A program made the translations under genes and the position numbers. From Neorhizobium sp. SHOUNA12A (lineage in GTDB: Bacteria; Pseudomonadota; Alphaproteobacteria; Rhizobiales; Rhizobiaceae), in NCBI RefSeq assembly GCF_023006505.1, contig NZ_JALBGV010000038.1, forward strand, positions 1-54,602: DNA of 54,602 bases, given 5' to 3'. Shown one piece after another: positions 17,180-25,604 of the stretch. Below the pieces are notes generated by a model. The model did no database searches. It was not told the origin of the DNA and saw only the letters and a list, made by a program, of their open reading frames with translations. The stretch's first letter is position 1; the number at the start of each line of letters is the position of its first letter.

Positions 17180-17204
17180 ATTGTTACACGTAAAGTGTAA
17201 TAAT
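17180..17204. promoter_or_regulatory. ROK operator for the Ugp-like operon
   Basis: ATTGTTACAC-GTAAA-GTGTAATAAT is an inverted repeat with 9 of 10 arm positions matched and a 5-bp centre. It is 56 bp before the binding-protein start and 130 bp from the repressor gene. AT-rich arms and overall size match known NagC/Mlc-type ROK operators. It probably overlaps the promoter of the transporter operon. Confidence 0.62.
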
Positions 17205-17260
17205 GCCGCGTTCCGATGCCGATCCCACTCGGCCGATCATCCCAACAGGCGAGGGCAATG

Positions 17261-18568
17261 ATGAAGATTTCCATTCTGGCGGCGGCTGTCGCCCTGATGG
17301 CGGGCGCGTGTTCCGCGCAGGCCGCCAATATCGAGTTCTGGTACGGCAATACCGGTCCTGTCGAAACCGCGATCAAGGCCCAGTGTGATGCTTTCAATGC
17401 CGCACAGACCCAGCACAAGGTCACCTGTGTCGGCCAGGGCAGCTACGAAGTGTCGATGCAGAAGGCGATTGCCGCTTATCGCGCCAAGAACCACCCGGTG
17501 CTGATCCAGTTCTTCGACGCCGGCACGCTCGACCTGATGCTGTCCAACGCCGTCGTGCCGGTCCAGGAAATCCTGCCCGACGTCAAATGGGACAATTACA
17601 TCGCCGGCGCCCGCGCCTATTACGAAACGTCCGGCGGCAAGCTGTTCGCGCAGCCCTACAATGCCTCGACGCTGCTGTTCTACACGAACAAGACCGAACT
17701 CGAAAAAGCCGGCATCACCCAGACCCCGACCACCTGGGAAGAAGTGATCGATGCGGCCCGCAAGCTCAAGGCTGCCGGCCATGCATGCCCGTTCGTCACC
17801 GATGGCGATACCTGGCGCGTGCTGGAGCAGTTCTCGGCCCGCCACGGCCTGCCGATCGCTTCAAGGCACAACGGTTATGACGGCCTCGACGCCGAATACG
17901 TCTTCAACACCACCTTCGTCGCCAAGCATCTCCAGAACCTGGTGGATTGGCGCAAGGAAGGCCTCGTCAAGCTCAACGCCGATACCAAGGCCGGCAATTA
18001 CACCGCCGCCTTCAACGCCGGCGAATGTGCGATGATGGAAGGCTCCTCGGGCTCCTACGCCGCCTCCACCAAGGCCTTCGACGGCAAGTACCAGCTCACC
18101 GTCAACATGGCACCGATGTACAAGGGTTACGAGCGCCACAACACGCTGGTCGGCGGCGCCTCGATCTACGTCATGAAGGGTCATGACCAGGCTGAAGTCG
18201 ATGGCGCCAAGGCCTTCCTCGACTTCCTGCGCAAGCCGGAACAGCAGATGGCGTTTACCGCTGCGACCGGCTACGTCCCCGTCACCAACGACGTGCTCGA
18301 CGCGATCAACAAGAGCGGCGACGCCAAGGCTGCGAAATACGCAACCGCTGCCATCGGCATCGAGTCGATGAACCAGCCGCCGACCGCCGACAGCCGCGGT
18401 ATCCGCCTCGGCTTCTACGTGCAGTTCCGCGAAATCTTCATGGAAGAGACCCAGAAGGCATTTGGCGGGCAGCAGACCATGCAGGTCTCGCTCGACAACG
18501 CCAAGAAGCGTGGCGACGAATTGCTGCGCCGCTTCGAGCAGACCTACAAGGGCGTCAAGCTGCCTTGA
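17261..18568 (+). CDS. UgpB-like periplasmic substrate-binding protein
   Basis: A 435-residue ABC binding protein close to the sn-glycerol-3-phosphate/glycerophosphodiester binding protein UgpB. The signal peptide is MKISILAAAVALMAGACSAQA, cut before ANIEFWYGN. Hallmarks shared with UgpB are GSYEVSMQKAIAAYR, with the ligand-contacting Glu region, QPYNASTLLFYTNK, EQFSARHGLPIAS-HNGYDG, and GGASIYVMKG-FLDFLRKPEQQ. ATG 17261 is best spaced from GAGG; ATG 17258 is one codon up. First gene of an operon with permeases, ATPase, GDPD and an IMPase-family gene; the context favours a glycerophosphodiester rather than a sugar as ligand. A strong hairpin follows the stop. Confidence 0.88.
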   Translation: MKISILAAAVALMAGACSAQAANIEFWYGNTGPVETAIKAQCDAFNAAQTQHKVTCVGQGSYEVSMQKAIAAYRAKNHPVLIQFFDAGTLDLMLSNAVVPVQEILPDVKWDNYIAGARAYYETSGGKLFAQPYNASTLLFYTNKTELEKAGITQTPTTWEEVIDAARKLKAAGHACPFVTDGDTWRVLEQFSARHGLPIASRHNGYDGLDAEYVFNTTFVAKHLQNLVDWRKEGLVKLNADTKAGNYTAAFNAGECAMMEGSSGSYAASTKAFDGKYQLTVNMAPMYKGYERHNTLVGGASIYVMKGHDQAEVDGAKAFLDFLRKPEQQMAFTAATGYVPVTNDVLDAINKSGDAKAAKYATAAIGIESMNQPPTADSRGIRLGFYVQFREIFMEETQKAFGGQQTMQVSLDNAKKRGDELLRRFEQTYKGVKLP

Positions 18569-18581
18569 TCCAAGCTTGATC

Positions 18582-18613
18582 GGCGCGGGCGGGACACAAG
18601 TCCCGTCCGTGCC
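18582..18613 (+). promoter_or_regulatory. Hairpin after the UgpB-like gene
   Basis: A 14-bp stem (GGCGCGGGCGGGAC paired with GTCCCGTCCGTGCC, two G-U pairs) closes on an ACAA loop between the binding-protein stop and the first permease. There is no T-run. It probably shields the 3' end of the binding-protein message and lowers permease expression, as is common in ABC operons. Confidence 0.6.
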
Positions 18614-18637
18614 GGTCCCTCACTGCGGGCCTTTCCC

Positions 18638-19528
18638 ATGACCTCCGAATCCACCCTCTTCAGCAACCGCTGGCTGCCGATCCTATTGGTCGCGCCGTTC
18701 ATGCTGCTGATCGTCCTCTTCTTCTACGTGCCGATCTTCCAGGCCTTCTACTGGTCCTTCTTTCTCGAGCAGCCGTTCGGCGGTGGTTCGATATTCGTGG
18801 GCCTCGACAATTTTGCCCGCGTCCTCTCGGATCGGGAGTTCTGGCAGGCGGGCTGGCGCACCATCGTCTTCATGGTGACCGCATCCTCGCTCGCCGTGCT
18901 GATACCGCTGATCCTTGCGGTCGCCGCCGACCGGAAAATCCGCTTGTCGCTGCCGGCCCGCAACGTGCTGGTCTGGCCGAAGGGTGTGGCGGGCGCCTCA
19001 ATCGGCGTCGTCTTCGCTTTTGTCTTCAATCCGTTCGTCGGCATCCTGGCGCCGCTCAACAAGGCCTTTCCGGGCATATGGGCACCGGGTATCGACGGCA
19101 CGGATGCCTTCATCACCCTGATCGCCGCGCATGTCTGGGGCGGCATTCCGTTCAATTTCGTCATCCTTCTGGCCGGGCTGCAATCGATCCCCCGTACCAT
19201 GCATCAGGCGGCGGCGATGGACGGGGCGGGGCCCTGGCGGCGGATCTTCGACGTGCAATTGCCGCTGATCATGCCGCAGCTCTTCCTGACGCTGGTGCTG
19301 GAATTCACCGAAAGCGTCACCTCGGCCTTCGCGCTGATCGACACCATCACCCATGGCGGTCCAGGCGGCGCGACCACGCTGCTCGTCTACAAGATCTACA
19401 AGGACGGCTTCAGCGGCTACGACCTGTCCGGCGCCTCTACCCAGACTGCGATCCTGATGGTCTTCGTCATCCTTCTCACCGCCGCCCAGTTCCTCTTTCT
19501 CGGCCGGCGCATCAACTACGAGCGCTGA
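18638..19528 (+). CDS. Ugp-like ABC transporter permease 1
   Basis: A 296-residue inner-membrane permease of the MalF/UgpA type (binding-protein-dependent transport domain, about 75-285) with six helices. The EAA loop, which contacts the ATPase, reads HQAAAMDGAGPWRRIFDVQLPLIMP (about 188-212). Helix 1 follows a short cytoplasmic N-terminus (LPILLVAPFMLLIVLFFYVP). It pairs with the permease at 19532, three bases downstream, to form the membrane channel. Length and features match UgpA. Confidence 0.9.
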   Translation: MTSESTLFSNRWLPILLVAPFMLLIVLFFYVPIFQAFYWSFFLEQPFGGGSIFVGLDNFARVLSDREFWQAGWRTIVFMVTASSLAVLIPLILAVAADRKIRLSLPARNVLVWPKGVAGASIGVVFAFVFNPFVGILAPLNKAFPGIWAPGIDGTDAFITLIAAHVWGGIPFNFVILLAGLQSIPRTMHQAAAMDGAGPWRRIFDVQLPLIMPQLFLTLVLEFTESVTSAFALIDTITHGGPGGATTLLVYKIYKDGFSGYDLSGASTQTAILMVFVILLTAAQFLFLGRRINYER

Positions 19529-19531
19529 CAG

Positions 19532-20449
19532 ATGATCGAGAACGCCCGCTCCCTCAACATCGTCGCGAGCCTCATCCTGCTCGTCGGCATGCTCTACATC
19601 CTCGGCCCGCTCTATCTGACGCTGACGACGGCATCGCAATCCTACGAATTCCTGCTGCGAAACGGGCTCGCCTGGTATCCCGGCGACCAGTTCCTGAACA
19701 ATGTTGCGCGCATCTTCACTGAGACGCGCATCCCGATCCAGATGCTCAACAGCCTCGTGGTGGCGTTCAGCCTGGCGATCGCGACCTGCATCCTGTCCTT
19801 CCTCTCGGCCTATGCGATCGTCTATTTCCGCATCCGCTGGGCAGGTGTCGCGTTTGCCTTGATCCTCGCCACCATCATGCTGCCGGTCGATATCCGCGTC
19901 ATCACCACCTATCAGGTGGCGTCGAACGTGTTTTCGCCGATCAATGCGCTGCTCGACGTCACCGGCCTCAACGGTCTGATTGCGCAGGTCTTCGGCGAAC
20001 CGGTGCAGCTCGAACTGAGCGTTCTGAACACCCATTTCGGCCTGGTCGCGCCGCTTGTCGCGCATGGCACCGGCACGTTCCTGTTCCGCCAGTTCTTCCG
20101 CACCCTGCCGGGCGATCTGTTCAAGGCCGCCCGCATGGACGGGGCGGGGCCGGTCCGCTTCATGTTCGATATCCTGCTGCCGCTGTCGCGTACCAGTTTC
20201 GCGGCGCTGTTCGTGCTGACCTTCCTGAGCGGCTGGACGCAGTATCTCTGGCCGCTCGTCGCCTCCTCGACGCCCGACATGCAGACCGCCGTCGTCGGCC
20301 TGGCGCGCCTGCTGCCGGATTCGGACGGCGAAGTGCCCGACTTTCCGATGATTATGGCGGGCGCCGTGATCGTTTCCCTCGTGCCCCTCCTGATGATCGC
20401 GCTCTTACAGCGGTATCTGGTGCAGGGCCTCGTGCTTTCGGAGAAATAG
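19532..20449 (+). CDS. Ugp-like ABC transporter permease 2
   Basis: A 305-residue permease of the MalG/UgpE type, the second half of the channel. The EAA loop is FKAARMDGAGPVRFMFDILLPLSR (about 202-225). Helix 1 covers about 11-30 and the periplasmic loop carries TTASQSYEFL. It follows permease 1 after a 3-bp gap and precedes the ATPase gene by 2 bp, so the three are translated from one message. Confidence 0.9.
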   Translation: MIENARSLNIVASLILLVGMLYILGPLYLTLTTASQSYEFLLRNGLAWYPGDQFLNNVARIFTETRIPIQMLNSLVVAFSLAIATCILSFLSAYAIVYFRIRWAGVAFALILATIMLPVDIRVITTYQVASNVFSPINALLDVTGLNGLIAQVFGEPVQLELSVLNTHFGLVAPLVAHGTGTFLFRQFFRTLPGDLFKAARMDGAGPVRFMFDILLPLSRTSFAALFVLTFLSGWTQYLWPLVASSTPDMQTAVVGLARLLPDSDGEVPDFPMIMAGAVIVSLVPLLMIALLQRYLVQGLVLSEK

Positions 20450-20451
20450 CG

Positions 20452-21558
20452 ATGAACGCCATCGATACAGCCATCCGCGCCGCCGCTGCGAGCATCACGG
20501 TAAAAGGCCTGACCAAGGCCTATGATCCCCAGACGGTGGTCATCCCGCCGATGGATGTCGAGCTGAAGGCCGGCGAATTCACCGTCGTGCTCGGTCCTTC
20601 CGGCTGCGGCAAATCAACCCTTCTGCAGATGATTGCCGGGCTCGAACGGGTGAGCGGCGGCAAGATACTCATCGGCGCCCGCGAGGTTCAGGACCTCGAA
20701 CCGAAACATCGCGGCTGCGCCATGGTGTTCCAGAATTATGCGCTCTATCCGCATATGAGCGTGTTCGAGAACATGGCCTACAGCCTCAAGGTTGCCGGCA
20801 TGGCGAAGGCGGAGCGCGCCGAGCGGGTCACGGCGGTCGCCAAGATGCTCGGCCTTGCCGACTATCTGCATCGCAAGCCGGGGCAGCTTTCCGGCGGCCA
20901 GCGTCAGCGTGTCGCGATCGGCCGCGCCATCGTGCGCGAGCCGGGCGTGCTGCTGTTCGACGAGCCGCTATCCAACCTCGATGCCCAGCTTCGTCACGAC
21001 ATGCGCGTCGAACTGGCCGACCTGCATCGCCGCATCGGCGCCACCACCGTCTTCGTCACTCACGATCAGGTGGAGGCGATGACGCTCGCCGATCGTATCC
21101 TTATTCTCAACAAGGGCCGGATCGAGCAGTTCGATACGCCGAAGGCGATCTACCACCATCCGGCCTCGGTGTTCGTCGCCAAGTTCATCGGTGCTCCGCC
21201 GATGAACATCCTCGCTGTGACCGGAGACGGGTCGACGCTCCGGCTCGCCGACGGGCAGGTGGTGGCGAACGCCCCGCTGACCGGCGCCTATCAGATCGGC
21301 ATTCGGCCCGAGGATATCGTCGTCGACGGCAAGGCGGATGGCCACGCGGTCAAGGCGGCACTCCGGTTCCGCGAGGATCTCGGTTCCCATTCGGTGCTGG
21401 CCGCCGATCTTGGTGGCTCGATCGTCCGCATCGCGACGCCCTTCGGCATGGATATCGCCGACCGGCTCGAACTCGACCTGAATTTCCCGACCTCGCGACT
21501 GCATCTCTTCGATGCAGCGACGGGCCGGGCCATGCCCGGTGCCCTTGGCGCCCACTGA
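20452..21558 (+). CDS. Ugp-like ABC transporter ATP-binding protein
   Basis: A 368-residue ATPase of the CUT1/UgpC/MalK type. The Walker A is GPSGCGKST (about 47-55), the Q-loop FQNYALYPHMSVFENM, the signature LSGGQRQRVAIGRAIV and Walker B LLFDEPLSNLDAQ; the switch His is in VTHDQVEAM. The C-terminal regulatory TOBE-type domain runs from about 240 and includes GIRPEDI. One such protein forms a dimer that drives the two permeases. It sits in the middle of the operon, before the phosphodiesterase. Confidence 0.9.
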   Translation: MNAIDTAIRAAAASITVKGLTKAYDPQTVVIPPMDVELKAGEFTVVLGPSGCGKSTLLQMIAGLERVSGGKILIGAREVQDLEPKHRGCAMVFQNYALYPHMSVFENMAYSLKVAGMAKAERAERVTAVAKMLGLADYLHRKPGQLSGGQRQRVAIGRAIVREPGVLLFDEPLSNLDAQLRHDMRVELADLHRRIGATTVFVTHDQVEAMTLADRILILNKGRIEQFDTPKAIYHHPASVFVAKFIGAPPMNILAVTGDGSTLRLADGQVVANAPLTGAYQIGIRPEDIVVDGKADGHAVKAALRFREDLGSHSVLAADLGGSIVRIATPFGMDIADRLELDLNFPTSRLHLFDAATGRAMPGALGAH

Positions 21559-21581
21559 AAGCCCGGCGTTAAAGGCGCCCT

Positions 21582-22424
21582 ATGAAAGAAACCCTCATGA
21601 ACTACAAAGACTTCATCGCCGATCCGGCGCGTAGCTGCGCCGTCGTTGCCCATCGCGGCGCCTGGCACGGCGCCCCGGAAAACAGTCTTGCGGCGATCGA
21701 GAACGCCATCGCGCTCGGCTGCGACATCGTCGAACTCGATGTGCGCAAGAGCGCCGACGGCGAGCTTTTCCTGATGCATGACGATACGCTGGAACGTATG
21801 GCCGACATCGACCGCGATGCCGAGACTTTCACCATGGCCGAGCTGCAGGCGATCATGCTGCGCGAGGATGACGGCGGTGAGGGCCGTGCGGTGACCGATC
21901 AGTGCATCCCGACCCTCAGACAAGCGCTGGAAATCATCCGCGGCCGCATCTTTGCCGACCTCGATCTCAAGGATCGCGGGCTTTTCTCCGAGGTCGCCGC
22001 CTGCGCCCGCGAGATGGGTGCGGCCGCCGATGTCGACCTCAAGACGAAGGTTTACAGCCTGGCTGATGTGGAATGGGTGCGCGCCCAGAAGATTGACGGC
22101 GTGCCGTTCATGGGCATGGCGCGCTTCACCGCCGAAAACACCGGCGACGCGCTTGCGGTTCTTGCCGAACTCTCGCCCTTCATGTGCGAGATCCGCTTCG
22201 ACAGTATCGAGACGATCGCATATCACCGCGAGGCTTTCGCCAAGGCGGGCATGGCGCTGTGGGTCAACACGCTCGACCAGCCGGGCAGCGGCGAATGGAC
22301 GGACAGTGCGGCTCTTGCCAACCCCGATCTGATCTGGGGTCGGTTGATGGACGCGGGCATCAGCGTTATCCAGACGGACCAGCCCGCCGCCTTGAAATCC
22401 TACATAAAGGCCCGCCAAGCATGA
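21582..22424 (+). CDS. Glycerophosphodiester phosphodiesterase
   Basis: A 280-residue TIM-barrel GDPD of the UgpQ type without signal peptide, thus cytoplasmic. It hydrolyses glycerophosphodiesters to glycerol-3-phosphate and the alcohol. The active-site set is visible near the N-terminus: AHRGAWHGAPENSL (His and Arg, then Glu-Asn), IVELDVRKSADGE (Glu, Asp) and LMHDDTLER (His). FADLDLKD supplies a further acidic position, and the end carries ISVIQTDQP. ATG 21582 follows AAAGG; an ATG five codons later is possible. The stop overlaps the next gene (ATGA). In context the transporter most likely brings in its substrate. Confidence 0.9.
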   Translation: MKETLMNYKDFIADPARSCAVVAHRGAWHGAPENSLAAIENAIALGCDIVELDVRKSADGELFLMHDDTLERMADIDRDAETFTMAELQAIMLREDDGGEGRAVTDQCIPTLRQALEIIRGRIFADLDLKDRGLFSEVAACAREMGAAADVDLKTKVYSLADVEWVRAQKIDGVPFMGMARFTAENTGDALAVLAELSPFMCEIRFDSIETIAYHREAFAKAGMALWVNTLDQPGSGEWTDSAALANPDLIWGRLMDAGISVIQTDQPAALKSYIKARQA

Positions 22425-23245
22425 CGATCATTTCCGACACCGTGCTCCGGTCCCTGATGGAGGATATGCGCCAGGCGGGGGAGGTAGAGGTTCTGCCCCG
22501 TTTCCTCGGCGTGACGGCCGACGGCATCCGCGCCAAGACCGCTCCGGACGACATCGTCACCGATGCCGATCTGGGTGCGGAGCGCCGGCTTTCCGCAGCA
22601 CTCTCTGCCCATTTTCCCGAAGCGCTGATCGTCGGCGAGGAAGCGGTCTCGGCCGATCCGGCGCTGCTCGACCGCCTGGTGGATGCCGAACTCGCGGCGA
22701 TCATCGATCCCGTCGACGGCACCTGGAATTTCGCCCATGGCGTGCCGCTGTTCGGCATGATCGTGGCGATCGTTTCCGGCGGAAAAACCGTCGCTGGGCT
22801 GATCCACTATCCGCTGACTGGTGATTTTCTCGTGGCCCGGCCGGGCGACGGCGCCTGGCATATCGCCCGTGGCGGTGCACGCACCCGTCTCAGCGTTGCC
22901 GCCGCGGTTCCGGTCGGCGAAATGAGCGGCTTCGTGCCGCTGCATATGTTCTCGGCCGAGGAGCAGGCGGCGTTCGCGCCGCGGGTTCTGCGCTTCGGCC
23001 GCACCACCACATGGCGATGCTCCGCCTTCGAATACCGGATGGTGGCGACCGGAGCGATGAGCTTTTCGCTGAACGCGGACATGAATCCCTGGGACCATGC
23101 GGCCGGCGAACTGATCCACCGCGAAGCCGGTGGCCACAGCGGCCTCCTAAGCGGCGAACCCTATCGCCCCGCGATGACACAAGGGCGGCTGCTGCTGGCG
23201 CCCGATGCGGCGAGCTGGGAGGCTATCCGCGCCAGCTTGATCTGA
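22421..23245 (+). CDS. Inositol-monophosphatase family phosphatase
   Basis: A 274-residue Mg-dependent phosphatase of the IMPase/HisN/CysQ superfamily. The three metal-site motifs are present: GEE in LIVGEEAVSAD, IDPVDGTWNF (DPxDGTxxF, about 94-103) and NPWDHAAGELI (WDxAAG, about 220-230). Superfamily members act on inositol phosphates, histidinol phosphate, PAP or sugar bisphosphates, and sequence alone does not decide between these. Translationally coupled to the GDPD gene (ATGA overlap) and last in the operon, it most plausibly dephosphorylates the product of GDPD cleavage, such as inositol-1-phosphate or glycerol phosphate. Confidence 0.86.
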   Translation: MTIISDTVLRSLMEDMRQAGEVEVLPRFLGVTADGIRAKTAPDDIVTDADLGAERRLSAALSAHFPEALIVGEEAVSADPALLDRLVDAELAAIIDPVDGTWNFAHGVPLFGMIVAIVSGGKTVAGLIHYPLTGDFLVARPGDGAWHIARGGARTRLSVAAAVPVGEMSGFVPLHMFSAEEQAAFAPRVLRFGRTTTWRCSAFEYRMVATGAMSFSLNADMNPWDHAAGELIHREAGGHSGLLSGEPYRPAMTQGRLLLAPDAASWEAIRASLI

Positions 23246-23287
23246 AAGCCAGGTTTCGGGAGGACGGTAATTTTCAGTCTGGCTTTC
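23244..23287 (+). terminator. Inverted repeat after the phosphodiester operon
   Basis: GAAAGCCAG (23244-23252) and CTGGCTTTC (23279-23287) are perfectly complementary over 9 bp with a 26-base loop, starting at the stop codon. There is no clear T-run, so it is a weak terminator candidate or a message-end stem. Confidence 0.4.
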
Positions 23288-23297
23288 GTCATCATCA

Positions 23298-23313
23298 CAT
23301 GTAATGTATACAT
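23298..23313. promoter_or_regulatory. TGTATACA-type operator before the Dpp-like operon
   Basis: ATGTATACAT (23304-23313) is a perfect 10-bp palindrome, extended on the left by CATGTA. TGTATACA is a typical core for GntR-family (FadR-subgroup) operators. It lies about 140 bp before the first gene of the operon. Related sites occur at 30947 and 31032. No GntR gene of that type is in the window. Confidence 0.45.
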
Positions 23314-23454
23314 GCCTAGGCTCTCGGGAGGAGTCTGCATCACGTATCAGGATCCCTGATTGGGTTTCGCTGCGGTGATGGGAATGCACAGCCGCCGCTT
23401 GCATGTCAGATGTCGATCTTGCGGACAGCGGCCGATAGGGAGGATCGGAACCGG

Positions 23455-24486
23455 ATGCAGCAGCTTGCCGAGACCACGGTGGCCAGCCAGGACGCACTTC
23501 TGGATATCCAGAACCTGACATTGTCACTGCGTGACCAATCGGGTTGGGTTGAAGTCCTCAATAATGTTTCGCTTTCGGTGAAGCCGAAGGAAATTCTCGG
23601 TGTCGTCGGCGAGAGCGGCTGCGGAAAATCGATGACCGCTCTCTCCATTCTCCGGCTCCTGCCGCCGCGCGATTCCCGCCTTGGCGGCAAGATCCTGTTC
23701 GGCGGCCAGAACCTCGTCTCCTGTTCCGAATCGCAGATGAATCGCATTCGCGGCCGGCACATCAGCATGATTTTCCAGGAGCCGATGAGCGCGCTCGATC
23801 CCGTATTCACCGTGGGTTACCAGATCGAAGAGACGCTCCAGCGGCATTTCAAGCTCAGCCGTCGGGAGGCTGCGGAGCGCGCCATCGCGGCGCTCGATTC
23901 GGTCGGCATCGCGTCGCCGCGCCACGTCGCCACGCTTTACCCGATGAACCTTTCGGGCGGCATGCGCCAGCGAGTGATGATCGCCATGGCGCTGGTCTGC
24001 GAACCGCGCCTGCTCATCGCCGACGAGCCGACGACGGCTCTCGATGTGACCATCCAGGCACAGATCATGGACCTGCTTCTAGGCCTCGCCGACCGTACCG
24101 GCACGGCCATCATGTTCATCACTCACAATCTCGGACTGGTCGCGCAAAGCTGCCACCGGATGGTCACGATGTATGCAGGGCAGGTCGTCGAGGGCGGTCC
24201 CGTAAGAGACGTCATCGCCGGTCCCCGCCACCCTTATACGGCCGGGCTCCTGCATTCGATCCCCGACAGCAACCGCGCACGCGGCACATTGCCCTCGATC
24301 GCCGGTCGGGTTCCGTCGCTGCGTCACATGCCGAAGGGCTGTCGCTTCGGGCCGCGCTGTTCCTATTCCACGCAGCCCTGCGAACTGCCCCAGAGCATCG
24401 AGAACGAGGGCATGGAGGATATCGATCGCAGGGAAGTGCGCTGCAATCGCTGGGAAGAGCTTGCATTGAGAGGGGTCGGAGCATGA
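23455..24486 (+). CDS. Dpp/Opp-type ABC transporter ATP-binding protein (D)
   Basis: A 343-residue ATPase of the dipeptide/oligopeptide/nickel family. Walker [11 protein letters not shown]-loop [12 protein letters not shown], signature [15 protein letters not shown], Walker [14 protein letters not shown] and switch His in FITHNLG are all intact. The C-terminal extension has [16 protein letters not shown], the cysteine-containing oligopeptide-transporter motif. ATG 23455 is used because AGGGAGGA lies upstream and the earlier in-frame ATG at 23410 adds an atypical 15-residue leader. The stop overlaps the start of the F gene (ATGA). It drives uptake together with the proteins from 24483 to 29218. 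Confidence 0.88.
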   Translation: MQQLAETTVASQDALLDIQNLTLSLRDQSGWVEVLNNVSLSVKPKEILGVVGESGCGKSMTALSILRLLPPRDSRLGGKILFGGQNLVSCSESQMNRIRGRHISMIFQEPMSALDPVFTVGYQIEETLQRHFKLSRREAAERAIAALDSVGIASPRHVATLYPMNLSGGMRQRVMIAMALVCEPRLLIADEPTTALDVTIQAQIMDLLLGLADRTGTAIMFITHNLGLVAQSCHRMVTMYAGQVVEGGPVRDVIAGPRHPYTAGLLHSIPDSNRARGTLPSIAGRVPSLRHMPKGCRFGPRCSYSTQPCELPQSIENEGMEDIDRREVRCNRWEELALRGVGA

Positions 24487-25553
24487 GTTTGGCCACGTCT
24501 TCCGAGCAGCCGGCGCTTGATGTCGACGATCTGCACGTCACCTTCGGCAATCCGCGGCGTGGCTCGCTGATCCGTGCCGTCGACGGGGTCAGCTTCAGCG
24601 TCCGCAGGGGCGAGATTTTTGGCGTGATCGGCGAATCCGGTTCCGGCAAATCGACGCTGGGGCGCTGTCTCGTTGGCCTGCTCAGCCCAAGCGGTGGTGG
24701 CGTTCTGCATGACGGTATCGATCCGTTCAAGTTTTCCCGCCGCGAACTCAATCGCCATCGGCGTAAGTATCAGATCGTCTCTCAGGATCCGAATGCGGCC
24801 TTCGATCCGCGCATGACCATCCTTCAGAGCATCTGCGAGCCCTTGAACATCGCGGGCGAGGGGACGAAGGCCGAGCGGCGCGAAAAGGCGTTCGCGATGC
24901 TGGACCGGGTGTCGCTGTCCGCCGAAATGGCCAACCGATACCCGCATGAGATTTCCGGCGGCCAGAAGCAGCGCGCCAATATCGCCCGGGCGCTGATGCT
25001 GGATCCGAACGTGATCGTCTGCGACGAGGTGGTGGCGGCACTCGACGTGTCGATCCAGGCCGACATGCTCAATCTTTTTGCCCGCCTACAGGAGCAGTTC
25101 GGCCTCACCTACGTCTTCATCAGCCATGATCTGCGGGTGGTCAGCCATATCAGCGACCGGGTGGCGGTCATGTATTTCGGCAAGATCGTCGAAGTCGGTC
25201 CGGCGCACGCCGTGATCGAAACGCCACTGCATCCCTATACGGAGGCGCTGCGCTCGGCCGAGCCGGAGATCGACCCGACGGCCGCCGATACCCGGCAGAG
25301 GATCATCCTGCAGGGCGAGATACCGAGCGCCATCGCGCCGCCAAGCGGCTGCCGTTTCCATACACGCTGCCCGCGGATGCGCGACATCTGTCGCGCGCAG
25401 GAACCCCAGCAGCGCGAAATGCTGCCCGGGCGGCATGTCGCGTGCCATTTCGCCGAGGAGATGCTGGGCGAAAAGGAGAGGAGAAGTCTTGATCTTTCGG
25501 AAAGGAACGGCGCCCGCCAAGGCGCGGCCGCACAGGGCGCTGACATGATGTGA
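24483..25553 (+). CDS. Dpp/Opp-type ABC transporter ATP-binding protein (F)
   Basis: A 356-residue second ATPase of the transporter. Walker A is GESGSGKST, the Q-loop QIVSQDPNAAFDPRM, the signature ISGGQKQRANIARAL and Walker B VIVCDEVVAALDVS, where the usual DEP is DEV, a change seen in part of this family. The C-terminal GCRFHTRCPRMRDIC motif is present. The last 30 residues (from about 325, LGEKERRSLDLSERN...) are longer and less conserved than in DppF. The start overlaps the D gene; the binding-protein gene follows after about 50 bp. Confidence 0.88.
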   Translation: MSLATSSEQPALDVDDLHVTFGNPRRGSLIRAVDGVSFSVRRGEIFGVIGESGSGKSTLGRCLVGLLSPSGGGVLHDGIDPFKFSRRELNRHRRKYQIVSQDPNAAFDPRMTILQSICEPLNIAGEGTKAERREKAFAMLDRVSLSAEMANRYPHEISGGQKQRANIARALMLDPNVIVCDEVVAALDVSIQADMLNLFARLQEQFGLTYVFISHDLRVVSHISDRVAVMYFGKIVEVGPAHAVIETPLHPYTEALRSAEPEIDPTAADTRQRIILQGEIPSAIAPPSGCRFHTRCPRMRDICRAQEPQQREMLPGRHVACHFAEEMLGEKERRSLDLSERNGARQGAAAQGADMM

Positions 25554-25604
25554 CGCTGATATAGCGGCCGAAGACGGCCGGTCATGGATGATGGAGGAGA
25601 AGAC

